Shown here: piece after piece, positions 8,123 through 16,446 of the stretch | Layout: the number at the start of each line of letters is the position of its first letter | How positions within the stretch are numbered: position 1 is the stretch's first letter | Assembly (NCBI GenBank): GCA_900321655.1 | Contig: ONWU01000007.1 | Coordinates: 1-51,570 of the forward strand | Reading direction: 5' to 3' | From: an uncultured Bacteroidales bacterium | GTDB taxonomy: Bacteria > Bacteroidota > Bacteroidia > Bacteroidales > UBA932 | Length of the DNA: 51,570 nucleotides | Program-made: the position numbers and the translations under genes | The notes under the pieces: model-generated | What the model was told of the DNA's origin: nothing | The model's input: only the letters and a program-made list of their open reading frames with translations | Database searches by the model: none

Positions 8123-10981
8123 TTAGGCAGCAGGGCTTTCGGAATAGCCGAGGGCTTCTTTCAAAATCTCTTCGTACTCGGTAGCAATCTTGGTGAGAAC
8201 CTCGATACGGAGTTCAATCTCGGCACACTCTATGGTGAGAGCTTCGACATATGCAGCTGCCTGAACAGGGATTTCATTGATATACTCGTCAATTTCGTCT
8301 TCCAACTCAGCCTTTTTCTCTGCGAGATAATCGAGGGCCTCAACGACGCTCTTTTCCAGGAGGTTGCCATCCTCATCCCAGAAATAGAAGGTGGAAGCCA
8401 TACCGTCGACTTCGGCCATAGCCTCGTCACGGGCCTGAAGGGCATCGAAGGATACTTTTATAGCCTCCTGATAGGCCTTGAAAGCTTCTGCCTTAGCCTC
8501 TACGGTCTTGACATAAGCGGCTTCAACACCATCCAGTTTCTCGAGATTGGCTTTCACTTCGTCTATCTCCTTCTGGAGGTCGGTGAGTTCCTTCTCCTTG
8601 TTGGCGATATCGGTGGCAGCGACATCCTCGGCATTGGCGAGGGAGTTCTTATACTCGTTCAGCATCCAAGCCAGGGAACCGTCATTCTCTGCATTGAGTT
8701 GATAGACATAGCTTTCGTATTTGTCATAGCTGTTTTTCAGGTTTTGAAGCTCCGTCCGTGCTGCATTTTCTTCGCCGATAGCCGAGCGGTAAACACTCCA
8801 AGCTTCATTTGCGGCTTGATGAAGTGCCTGAAGTCCTTCGTCAGCAACAGCCAGTTCGGCAATCGCTTTATCATAAACCGCCTTGGCGTCTACTTCAGCC
8901 TTTGTAGCAGCCGCTGCGGCCGCCTTAACCTCTTCTAGGGCGCTCTCTGCGTTAGTTACGCGTGCCTTGGCAGCAGTAAGATTCTCCTCACAGGTCTTGG
9001 CTGTTTCCTTTGCAATCTCCAGGTTTTGAAGGGCAAGCTGGTAAGGGTTATTCACGGCATCAAAGGCGGCTTGGGCGTCATTTCTTGCCGTCTCGAGGGC
9101 CGGAATCTTGCCAAGTTCCTCATTCCACTTGGCCAGAGCTTCGCTTTCTTTGGTTGCAGCAGCAGCCTCTTCAGCTTTGAGTTTCTCGTTAGTCGGATCA
9201 GCGGCGAGCTTGATTATTGCGACACGGTGGGCTGAGACAGCCTCTTTATGAGCCGTTTCCGCCTTAGCTACGATCTCTTTCTGCTCGGCAAGTTTCTTCT
9301 CGGCGTCGGAGAGTGCTTTCTTAATATCATCGGTAATAGCCTTCTGAGTGACGTTTACATCGTTGGTAAGAGTAGCAACAGAAAGGTCGGCATAATACTT
9401 ATTATCGGTGAAAATCTGCACATCGGCTTTAGCATAATCAAGTTCGTTCTCCGCGGAAATGACAGCATTATCAGCTGCGTCCTTGGCCATTTGGGCGCTA
9501 TTGTAATTCGTCTGAGCTATATTCACGTCTCCCTGGGAGAGATCGTATTGACCATCTATATAATTATTGACTGCACGGTTTGCATCCTGGTAGGTTTTCC
9601 ATGCACTTTGTCTGGCCTCATTCTTGGCTTCTACTTCTGCCTCGGCGGCCGCCATCTTAGGCTCTACGGCATCAACATATTCCTGATAAGAAGCAATCCA
9701 CTTCTCATATCGCTGAATCTCTCTCTCGTAATACTCCTTATCGTTCTTCAGCTGCTCTTCACGACTCTGCTTGTAGTCGGCTACTTCTTTGGCCTTCCCG
9801 TCAATGAGCTCATTGAAAAGGACCTCAAAATTGGCGCTGTTCACCTTGGCCGGAATATACGTACGATTTTCAACCGTAATCCAGGAAGAAGGCATAATGC
9901 CTTCCTGGGGCTCAGGATAGACGAGCCACTCTGAATGGAAATCTTCGTGATTCCAAAGAGGGACGAACTCATTGTTCTCATCCCAATAGCCCTCTTCATA
10001 CACACCTTTCTCTTCGTTGTATTTACCCCAAACAGGTTTGTGGTTATATGCAAAACTCTGGAACTTTATATACCAGTCATTCATATACTCCGTTTGTACA
10101 GTTTCTGCAGCATTAAAAGCAATGAGTTTTTCATTCTCTTCCTTTAAGGCAGCCCGATATACATTCTCGGCATCCATGAGAGCAATACGGGCTTCATCCA
10201 GGTAAGCCTCAATCTCTTCCGGGGAAACCTTGGCGTACTTTTGGATAGCGGCAATCTTCTTATCAATACGAGCAATTTCGGCTTTCTTTTCAGCGATTCT
10301 CTCAGCAAATACTTCTTCGGGAGATTCAATAACCGCTTCAAGCATAGCAATCCTTGTCTGATTATTAGACAACTGAGCCTGGAGATTAATGAGTTCATCG
10401 ACGACAGCGATGTACTTATCGGTAATCTCCTGCAGAGCTTCACGTTCGGCTTCGTCCTGGGCCTTGATGTATTTCTCAAGTTCCTGCTGGGCTTTGAGAA
10501 GGGCCAGTGCGTTCTCGGACTTGGCAATCTCCAACTCTCCGGCGAGGACCTCCAACTGGGCGGCAATCTGCTTCTTGACAAACTCGGCTTCTGCCTCAGC
10601 AGCTTCTGCTTCGGCAATGAGCTTGCGGAGTTCAGCCTGTTTCTTCTGTAGCTCAATCTTTTCCTGTTCAACCATTACAGCGCGGAGCTGAGCTTCAACC
10701 TTGACGAGCTCAGCCTCGGCCTCAATCTTTTTGGCATTCGCCTCTGCAATTTTGGCATTGGCCTTGGCTAGTTCGGCTTCTGCATTTTTCAAAGTAGCCT
10801 CTGCGTTTGCCAGCGTGGTGGCGGCTGCAGCATTGGCATTGTTTAGCGCTGCCTGGGAAAGGATTTCCTGGGCACGGGCATTACGAACGTCGGTCACAGA
10901 TTGCGACTCAATGTTCTTCACGCATGAGGCGAGCGTCAGGGCGCCAGCCAGCATTGTGACAAATAGTGCTTTGTTTTGCAT
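8123..10981 (-). CDS. Giant coiled-coil lipoprotein, cassette copy 2
   Basis: A 952-residue paralog of the lipoprotein at 2364-5522. Signal peptide with LASC lipobox, Cys20, then the near-identical stretch VKNIESQSVTDVRNA. Long Ala/Glu coiled coils flank an aromatic insert at ~305-375 containing FVPLW and YPEPQEG, the same module as in copy 1. The central coiled coil (AEKKLAEQKEIVAKAETAHK) has clearly diverged and is shorter, and the second aromatic insert of copy 1 is largely missing. The C-terminus is a Leu/Ile heptad (IEVLTKIATEYEEILKEALG). It heads a two-gene unit with the downstream barrel. A membrane-anchored rod is the best structural guess. Confidence 0.85.
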   Translation of the reverse strand: MQNKALFVTMLAGALTLASCVKNIESQSVTDVRNARAQEILSQAALNNANAAAATTLANAEATLKNAEAELAKANAKIAEANAKKIEAEAELVKVEAQLRAVMVEQEKIELQKKQAELRKLIAEAEAAEAEAEFVKKQIAAQLEVLAGELEIAKSENALALLKAQQELEKYIKAQDEAEREALQEITDKYIAVVDELINLQAQLSNNQTRIAMLEAVIESPEEVFAERIAEKKAEIARIDKKIAAIQKYAKVSPEEIEAYLDEARIALMDAENVYRAALKEENEKLIAFNAAETVQTEYMNDWYIKFQSFAYNHKPVWGKYNEEKGVYEEGYWDENNEFVPLWNHEDFHSEWLVYPEPQEGIMPSSWITVENRTYIPAKVNSANFEVLFNELIDGKAKEVADYKQSREEQLKNDKEYYEREIQRYEKWIASYQEYVDAVEPKMAAAEAEVEAKNEARQSAWKTYQDANRAVNNYIDGQYDLSQGDVNIAQTNYNSAQMAKDAADNAVISAENELDYAKADVQIFTDNKYYADLSVATLTNDVNVTQKAITDDIKKALSDAEKKLAEQKEIVAKAETAHKEAVSAHRVAIIKLAADPTNEKLKAEEAAAATKESEALAKWNEELGKIPALETARNDAQAAFDAVNNPYQLALQNLEIAKETAKTCEENLTAAKARVTNAESALEEVKAAAAAATKAEVDAKAVYDKAIAELAVADEGLQALHQAANEAWSVYRSAIGEENAARTELQNLKNSYDKYESYVYQLNAENDGSLAWMLNEYKNSLANAEDVAATDIANKEKELTDLQKEIDEVKANLEKLDGVEAAYVKTVEAKAEAFKAYQEAIKVSFDALQARDEAMAEVDGMASTFYFWDEDGNLLEKSVVEALDYLAEKKAELEDEIDEYINEIPVQAAAYVEALTIECAEIELRIEVLTKIATEYEEILKEALGYSESPAA

Positions 10982-11008
10982 AACTGATAATTAATTAGAA
11001 TAATTAAC
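10982..11008 (-). promoter_or_regulatory. Conserved AT-rich leader of cassette 2
   Basis: On the minus strand TTAATTATTCTAATTAATTA ends six bases before the start codon. The core is identical to the cassette 1 leader (2338-2363), while the sequence further upstream is unrelated. The rest of the interval up to the hip operon (11009-11171) holds one hairpin and no gene. Confidence 0.6.
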
Positions 11009-11087
11009 ATTCATTTTGAGCACCTGCTTGTCGTCAAAATAAACGCCGCTGAATATGTTTTGAGCTTGATTTTTGCACTGTAAACGG

Positions 11088-11121
11088 AATCGGAGGTGAC
11101 TCAATTTTGTCACCTCCGATT
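11088..11121. terminator. 13-bp stem downstream of the hip operon
   Basis: AATCGGAGGTGAC (11088-11100) pairs perfectly with GTCACCTCCGATT (11109-11121) around an 8-base loop. It follows the hipB-like gene on the minus strand. There is no T-tract on that strand, so it may be a weak terminator, an RNA-stabilising hairpin or a protein site. Confidence 0.5.
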
Positions 11122-11171
11122 ATTACTTTTCAATCCCTGTTTTTAGATCAGAAAAAAGGAGTGCCAGACGG

Positions 11172-11369
11172 CTACTCAGGTAAAGATAGACGCAGTTCCA
11201 AGCCCAGTACTTCGGCGATACGCAGAAGCGTCTTCAAAGAGGGGTTCCCTTTCCCACGCTCTATGGCTACCAGGGTATTAATCCCCACCTCAGCCAAGTC
11301 TGCCAACTCTTGTTGCCGCAAACCCAGTTCTTGTCTCCTGATTAGAATAGTTGCTCCAATTGTATTCAT
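11172..11369 (-). CDS. hipB: HipB-like XRE antitoxin/repressor
   Basis: A 65-residue protein that is essentially one helix-turn-helix (LGLRQQELADLAEVGINTLVA, ERGKGNPSLKTLLRIAEVLG within it and after it). HipB proteins bind operators upstream of their operon and hold the kinase toxin inactive. The start codon overlaps the stop of the kinase gene in an ATGA arrangement, so the two are translationally coupled. Being the last gene is unusual, since hipB is first in hipBA and hipBST operons. Two TCACAA-N4-TTGTGA palindromes at the promoter are its likely binding sites. Confidence 0.82.
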   Translation of the reverse strand: MNTIGATILIRRQELGLRQQELADLAEVGINTLVAIERGKGNPSLKTLLRIAEVLGLELRLSLPE

Positions 11370-12310
11370 TGTAACGTAGATAGTCTATATTTATACGTGG
11401 ATAGATAGGACGCCTTCGCTTCCGGTGACAAGGAACTACCCTCTATGAGTCCCCAGGTCTTAGTTTCCGTCCTTGCAAAAAATGCAAGTTCCTTTTCAAG
11501 TAATTTATCTGCAAATCCCAGACGCTTTCCGAAATCCCAAAACAGAGGCCGGCCGATCGGTGTTGTATCCGAAATGGGTGTTCCTTCTTTAAACAATCCC
11601 TTCTCCAGAGCAAAAATACTCGTGGGCAAATGAATACCTGTATTAAGCAAATCATAAGCGAGAGAGAGTCGATAATCCCCGGGGTGATATGCAACCAGAG
11701 AGAAGTTCTTCAAATGGGCATCGGCGTTGTCAAACAGATAATTGAAAAGGATTTGACGGAAGAATTTCAAGAGTTCAGTTTTGGCAGCCAAGCAATGTTT
11801 AACGATTAGACTGGCGCAATCCTCATAACTTAACACCGTGTATTTAAAGTCCTCTCCATAATTCTCTCTGTTGAGGCCTGCCAGAGAAGCGAAATCTTCC
11901 ATAGGGTATTTCCCCCCTTCTGCCTTAAAATCGAAACGGCGGGTAAGATAGGCGGGTTCTCCATTGAGAAACTGACACAATCCGTGCGCCGCTACAGGTA
12001 TTCCATAAACACTTTCGGCAATTGTCATAGTCAGATGCTCGTTGGCTGGCATATCCATCCGATATAAAAAACGCCTGTCTGTGGATACTGGTTTGAGAAT
12101 GAAAGTTCCCACTTCGTTTTCTCGTGTGAAACGAAGCTTCCCTTCATCCTCAACTAGGGCATACTTCTCCTGGGCACCGGAGATGGATAATCTGCCACTA
12201 CCTTCGCGGATAGCATGCATATTGCTTTCTAAACTCTCATACGGCAACACGGCCGAGACGGATCGACCATCAAAGAGACGTTTCTTTTCTTCTGGCGTAA
12301 ACGTAATCAT
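11366..12310 (-). CDS. hipT: HipT-like Ser/Thr kinase toxin (HipA lacking its N-subdomain)
   Basis: A 314-residue kinase of the HipA fold without the first ~100 residues found in ordinary HipA (~440 residues); that part is encoded by the preceding gene. Visible features are the Gly/Ser-rich loop GSGRLSISGAQEKY with Ser42-Ile-Ser44, matching the autophosphorylated SIS motif of HipT; Lys73 in FILKP for ATP; the catalytic loop NADAHLKNFS with Asp197; and the metal-binding Asp220 in AYDLLN. The toxin therefore looks intact. HipA/HipT toxins phosphorylate aminoacyl-tRNA synthetases and cause growth arrest; the target here is unknown. Both ends overlap neighbours by four bases (ATGA). Base composition is AT-richer than the core genes. 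Confidence 0.87.
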   Translation of the reverse strand: MITFTPEEKKRLFDGRSVSAVLPYESLESNMHAIREGSGRLSISGAQEKYALVEDEGKLRFTRENEVGTFILKPVSTDRRFLYRMDMPANEHLTMTIAESVYGIPVAAHGLCQFLNGEPAYLTRRFDFKAEGGKYPMEDFASLAGLNRENYGEDFKYTVLSYEDCASLIVKHCLAAKTELLKFFRQILFNYLFDNADAHLKNFSLVAYHPGDYRLSLAYDLLNTGIHLPTSIFALEKGLFKEGTPISDTTPIGRPLFWDFGKRLGFADKLLEKELAFFARTETKTWGLIEGSSLSPEAKASYLSTYKYRLSTLQ

Positions 12311-12633
12311 ATCTCCATCTCCTTTACCGTTACCGCACCGATGGTGTCATAGCCTGCCGTTTTAAGAAGCAAGCCAAAGTCATCATCTGGCCGAAGACCA
12401 AGAAGTTGCATTTGAAAGGATCTGTTTACGCCTTCCGACAACATATTGGAAAAGAAAGGGAAAAGAGTAGAGCTCTCGTATGGCTCTTCACGCAAAGGCA
12501 TAGCCAAACACACAGGCTCTGTGCTTTGTTGCTGAAGATAATCCTTATCATAGGTAAACGTGTAATGAGCCGGGCCCTCCTCAATCAGGATACCGGCGAA
12601 TCTCCCGTTAACATATACTTGTCCAGCCCTCAT
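12307..12633 (-). CDS. hipS: HipS-like protein (HipA N-subdomain 1)
   Basis: A 108-residue protein equal to the N-terminal subdomain of HipA (couple_hipA type), with the typical stretch MLSEGVNRSFQMQLLGLRPD followed by DDFGLLLKTAGYDTIGAV. In HipBST systems the equivalent protein, HipS, is itself the antitoxin. The start at 12633 (MRAGQVYVNG) is chosen because the longer frame to 12693 would run through the promoter and operator. The stop overlaps the kinase start (ATGA). It is the first gene of the operon. Confidence 0.85.
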   Translation of the reverse strand: MRAGQVYVNGRFAGILIEEGPAHYTFTYDKDYLQQQSTEPVCLAMPLREEPYESSTLFPFFSNMLSEGVNRSFQMQLLGLRPDDDFGLLLKTAGYDTIGAVTVKEMEI

Positions 12634-12635
12634 AC

Positions 12636-12712
12636 TCACAATATGTTGTGATTTTTCCTCAAATATAGTAAAGATATCTCTTCCGACAAACAAAATTCAC
12701 AATATTTTGTGA
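12636..12712 (-). promoter_or_regulatory. hip promoter with two flanking palindromic operators
   Basis: On the minus strand a -33 TTTG (12690-12687), a 19-bp spacer and a -7 TATATTTG (12667-12660) form a good Bacteroidota promoter. A palindrome TCACAA-N4-TTGTGA lies on each side: O1 at 12697-12712 just upstream of -33, and O2 at 12636-12651 between the -7 box and the start codon. Their centres are 61 bp apart, close to six helical turns, which would allow repressor bound at both to cooperate. Confidence 0.75.
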
Positions 12713-12745
12713 AAAAAGAGCCGACCTTGCGGCCGGCTCTTTCAT
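12713..12745 (-). terminator. Cassette 3 terminator
   Basis: Minus-strand hairpin GAGCCGGCC...GGTCGGCTC followed by TTTTTT, directly after the third barrel gene. It is the third copy of the terminator block at 6324-6361 and 7300-7337 and abuts operator O1 of the hip operon, so it separates the cassette from hip transcription. Confidence 0.8.
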
Positions 12746-12762
12746 ATGTAGGTTGGAAGTGC

Positions 12763-13503
12763 TTAGAACACGAATCCAATCTTGATCTTGGGAGCACCCA
12801 GGAAACCGAAGTTGTGGGTGTCTGCACCCAGCACTCCAAGACCTTCCTGAGGACGGTGGGCATTGAAGCCATACACGTAGCGGAACAAGTCTACACCCAT
12901 TCCCACAAAGAAGTGGGGGCTGAAGTAGTAGTCAATGCCCGCAATGGCGGCTGCACCCAGGCGAACGGTCTCAGAGGCCGAGAATCCGCCCAGCATATCA
13001 TCCTCGGTGGCCAGTCTCTGGTTGTTGCCATAGCTGGCGCCCAGACGGATACCAATGGAAGGGCGAAGAGCCGGTATGCTCTTGATGCGGAAGTAATAAC
13101 TGCCTGCCAGATAGACCAGGTACGACGCACTTTGCTGGAAAGCCACAGGCTCATAGGTGGGGATTTCTCCCAGTCCCTCTCCCGTGCCTTCATACCGGGG
13201 ATAAGCCGGATTGAAGCTGTAGGTGAAGGCTCCACCCAGGTCCAGTTTCCATTTGTCGCAGATGATCATGCTGCCTTCAACACCGAAAGCCGGGCCCTTG
13301 TCCATCCAATTGATGGACGGGGCCTGGGTTCCGTATGAAGCCAGCGTGCCAGGCAGGGCACTGATGCCTGCGTATGCATTGCTTCCCACGGTGACGCTCA
13401 CGCCAAGGCGCACGGGCTTGATACGGCCCTGCTGCTCCTGGGCGAATGCGCCCACCGTGATCAGCATTGCTGCGGCAAATACAAATATACGGTTGATATT
13501 CAT
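12763..13503 (-). CDS. Outer-membrane beta-barrel, cassette copy 3
   Basis: A 246-residue barrel with signal peptide ending GAFAQ and C-terminal KIKIGFVF. It starts 39 bp after the third lipoprotein gene, again preceded by ACAAGCCAGTA. Its signal peptide and N-terminal third match copy 1 most closely (for example VTVGSNAYAGISALPGT), whereas its 3' end and untranslated region match copy 2 almost base for base. It is therefore a mosaic of the other two, as expected from recombination between copies. Confidence 0.85.
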   Translation of the reverse strand: MNINRIFVFAAAMLITVGAFAQEQQGRIKPVRLGVSVTVGSNAYAGISALPGTLASYGTQAPSINWMDKGPAFGVEGSMIICDKWKLDLGGAFTYSFNPAYPRYEGTGEGLGEIPTYEPVAFQQSASYLVYLAGSYYFRIKSIPALRPSIGIRLGASYGNNQRLATEDDMLGGFSASETVRLGAAAIAGIDYYFSPHFFVGMGVDLFRYVYGFNAHRPQEGLGVLGADTHNFGFLGAPKIKIGFVF

Positions 13504-13542
13504 ATTACTGGCTTGTAAATTCTTACAATAAAAAGGCAGGAT

Positions 13543-16446
13543 TTACTCAACGTTTGCACCACCCATGGCTTCTTCAATCTGGGCCCAGTAGAACTCTGCA
13601 AGGGCAGAGTATACCTCGATCTTGGATTCCAGTTTCTCGATCTTAGCCATAATATTGGCATAGACGGTGATGTTGTATTCATCGCTAACATAGTTCATTG
13701 CCATGTCAGCCTGAATCTCGGCCAGTTCTTCCTCTGCTGCAGCAATCTCAGCGTTGATTTCGTTAATGATATCGATAGTCTCTAAGGTATCGTACCAGTC
13801 ATCACCATCCGTGTAAATGTACTTGGAGATGAGAGTGCGGAGAGCATCCGCCTTGGCCTCAACCTCTGCCTCTACATTCTGTGCATCGATATACTCCTTA
13901 TAAGCTTCAATGTAAGCAGTACGGGCAGCAGAACGATCCACAAGCCAGCTGTTGTAGACAGGCTCAATGGCTTTGTAATGCTCAATGACGTCCTCTATCT
14001 TGGCAATCTCAGCCTCTGCCTCCGCAAACTGCTTAAGAGTTTGCTCGTAGTCTTTATCCAGCTCGACCAGCTGATTCTTCAAGTTGGCGAGATAATTCAC
14101 ATCACTGTATTCATAATCCTCATTGAGAACATATTCAGTATACCAATAGTAGTAACCGTAAGAATTGGTGATGTTTAAGTATTCATTGTACACAAAAGAA
14201 TATACCTCATTGGCAAAATCACGCTGCGAAACGGCCTGAGCAAGATTATCAATAAGAGCCTTCTCCTCCGGATCTGTTCCCTCTAAATATGCATCGTATG
14301 CGGCTTTAGCATCGGCAACCTGGGCTTCAACCATTTTCACAGCCTCGTCTGCTAAAGTCTTTGTCTGTTTCAGCTGTTCTACTTCTGCCTTACACTTCTC
14401 CAGTTCTGCCTCGGCCTGAGTCAAAGATTCGGCGCAGCCAGCAGCATTCTCTTCAAGGGCCTTTAGCTCTTCAACAGCAGCTTCATAAGGATCGTTAACG
14501 GCGTCATATGCAGCCTTTGCAGTAGCAAGGTCTCCCATCTTGGTGGAAAGGGTAGCCACCTCTGCATTGTATTCAGTCAGAGCCTTCTCCGTTGCCGTCT
14601 TGGCAGATTCCCAAGCAGCCTTCTTGGTGGCATCATCCGGATCTGCCAGGTAGATCAGCTCGGCAGCACGCTCTGCCTCAACGGCTTCATTGTACGCATT
14701 GAGCTTGCCTTCAACCACGCCTTCCTGCTTGGTCACGGCAGCCTGTGCATCTTCATAGGCCTTCACGATGGCCTCCGTAACGGCAGCCTTTTTGGCTTTC
14801 ACATCGGCCTGCTTCGAGGCGACAGCCTTGTCGGCTTCATATTTGGCGTCTTTAGCGAAAGGAACTGCGGTCTCTGCAAGGGTTAATAAACTCTCGGCCC
14901 CGGCGATTTGCATATCGATGTCGAATGCGTGGGATTTAACGACATCCAGATGCCCAAGTTCCTGTGCATATTTGGCGTAGGTTGTATTAGAAAGTTGATA
15001 ATTGTTCAAAGCAGAATTTGCGGCCTCAATGGCTTTTTCCGCCTTGGTTACCTCTTCTTGTGCAACGTCCACTGCCTCCTGGGCGGGATTGATCTGCTTA
15101 TCGGCTTCCGCCACGTATGCCTTGGCTGCGTCAATGAAGCCTGCCAAAGGGGCAATCTGTTCCTCAACAAAGGCTTTATCATTTTCGAGCTTTACTTTAG
15201 CCCTCTCCTTAGCCATTTCCAGCAACTCGGTTGCCATATTGACGATCCTTTCATAGTTCTCGTAATAAATGGTAGCCGGAACATAGGCAGCGTCCTCAAA
15301 CCAATCCCAATTCTTAGGCATAATTCCATCCTTCGGAGCAGGATACATATAATAATCTCCGTAGACATCTGCTTCGTCCTTCCAGAAAGGAATGAACTCT
15401 CCCTCGGGAGCAATACCCCAAATGAACGCACCCGTTCCTTCTTCAATCTCAGACACGACCTCAATTCCCATCTGGTCTGCCATCTGCTGAACGAGATTCT
15501 GAAGGGGATTGTTGCCCCAATCACTAGTAAATTCGGGTTGGATGTAGCTGTAAGAGGCTTCGTTTTCGTAAACATCAAACCAGGCCTCTCTTGCTGCCAT
15601 CCATTTATTATAGGCTTCCATCATGGCAGCATCGGCAGCCAAATACTCCTCATTGTATTTTTCGATTTCGGTAATGATCTCCTGATAGGACTTTCCTGCA
15701 ATTTGCGTCAGGTATTCTGCCTGAGCCTTCATCATCTCGATTTCCTGGGAAAGAAAAGCAGCTTCTTCGGCCATTACCTCCAAGCCAGACTGAATGCCGG
15801 CTTTAACCTGGGCAGCCTGAACCTCTTTCTTGATGAGTTTGGCCTGAGCGTCGTAGACCTCCTCCAAAGCCTGCTCGTAGTTGGCCCACAGGGTAACGAG
15901 GCGAGCCTGTTTCTCTGCTTCCATCTCGTTAGCAGCAGCCATCAGATTCTTTTCGGCTTCGATCAGGGCTTTCTGAGCATTGATCTGATCAATCTCGGCC
16001 TGAGCCTTGGCTTTGTTAAGGCGATTGATGGACTCCTGCTTTGCGGCCTCAGCCCTGGCAATGTCGGCCTCAGCCTGAGCAATGAGTTTTTCCAGCTCCA
16101 CCTTCTTCTGCTGAAGAACTACCTTTTCTTCCTCCAGCTTAACCTTGGCAATCTCTACGTTAACCTTTTCAAGGTCGGCTTTAGCCTGGATGAGAGCAGC
16201 CTCGGCCGTTTCCTTGGCGGCTTGGGCTTTGATGAGTTCTGCCTGTGCAGCAGAAATAGCGGCCTGCGCGTTGGCGAGGGTTGTTGCGGCAGAAGCCTGA
16301 GCTTCGTTCAGTTTGGCCACAGAGGCAATCTCCTGGGCCTTGGCCTTGCGAACTTCCGTCACGGACTCTGACTCAATGTTCTTGATGCAGCCCGTAAGGC
16401 ACAACGCTCCGCAGAATACTGCGGCGAATAGAGCTTTGTGTTGCAT
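13543..16446 (-). CDS. Giant coiled-coil lipoprotein, cassette copy 3
   Basis: A 967-residue paralog of the two other lipoproteins and the most diverged at its N-terminus (lipobox LTGC, Cys20, then IKNIESESVTEVRKA). Coiled coils run over ~25-260 and ~395-760. The aromatic insert at ~285-370 contains FIPFW and YPAPKDG, the same module as in copies 1 and 2. A second Tyr-rich patch (SYGYYYWYTEYVLNEDYEY) near residue 770 parallels copy 1. The C-terminus ends in a short helix (LAEFYWAQIEEAMGGANVE). Expression probably starts from the TATCTTTG box at 16629-16636, giving a leader of about 180 bases. No enzymatic motif is visible. Confidence 0.85.
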   Translation of the reverse strand: MQHKALFAAVFCGALCLTGCIKNIESESVTEVRKAKAQEIASVAKLNEAQASAATTLANAQAAISAAQAELIKAQAAKETAEAALIQAKADLEKVNVEIAKVKLEEEKVVLQQKKVELEKLIAQAEADIARAEAAKQESINRLNKAKAQAEIDQINAQKALIEAEKNLMAAANEMEAEKQARLVTLWANYEQALEEVYDAQAKLIKKEVQAAQVKAGIQSGLEVMAEEAAFLSQEIEMMKAQAEYLTQIAGKSYQEIITEIEKYNEEYLAADAAMMEAYNKWMAAREAWFDVYENEASYSYIQPEFTSDWGNNPLQNLVQQMADQMGIEVVSEIEEGTGAFIWGIAPEGEFIPFWKDEADVYGDYYMYPAPKDGIMPKNWDWFEDAAYVPATIYYENYERIVNMATELLEMAKERAKVKLENDKAFVEEQIAPLAGFIDAAKAYVAEADKQINPAQEAVDVAQEEVTKAEKAIEAANSALNNYQLSNTTYAKYAQELGHLDVVKSHAFDIDMQIAGAESLLTLAETAVPFAKDAKYEADKAVASKQADVKAKKAAVTEAIVKAYEDAQAAVTKQEGVVEGKLNAYNEAVEAERAAELIYLADPDDATKKAAWESAKTATEKALTEYNAEVATLSTKMGDLATAKAAYDAVNDPYEAAVEELKALEENAAGCAESLTQAEAELEKCKAEVEQLKQTKTLADEAVKMVEAQVADAKAAYDAYLEGTDPEEKALIDNLAQAVSQRDFANEVYSFVYNEYLNITNSYGYYYWYTEYVLNEDYEYSDVNYLANLKNQLVELDKDYEQTLKQFAEAEAEIAKIEDVIEHYKAIEPVYNSWLVDRSAARTAYIEAYKEYIDAQNVEAEVEAKADALRTLISKYIYTDGDDWYDTLETIDIINEINAEIAAAEEELAEIQADMAMNYVSDEYNITVYANIMAKIEKLESKIEVYSALAEFYWAQIEEAMGGANVE

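Noticed and set aside
12307-12693. The longer HipS frame starting at 12693
   Set aside because: It would put both the -33 and -7 boxes and operator O2 inside the coding region; MRAGQVYVNG at 12633 gives the expected family N-terminus.
6324-12745. An integron with attC hairpins
   Set aside because: Hairpin-ended cassettes next to a tyrosine recombinase recall an integron, but I do not see the IntI-specific insert in the recombinase; cassettes are two-gene, have their own leaders, and lie in both orientations around it.
2364-16446. Coiled-coil proteins as SMC/SbcC-type ATPases or tape-measure proteins
   Set aside because: No Walker A, signature or Walker B motif and no phage structural genes nearby; a lipoprotein signal with lipobox is clear in all three.
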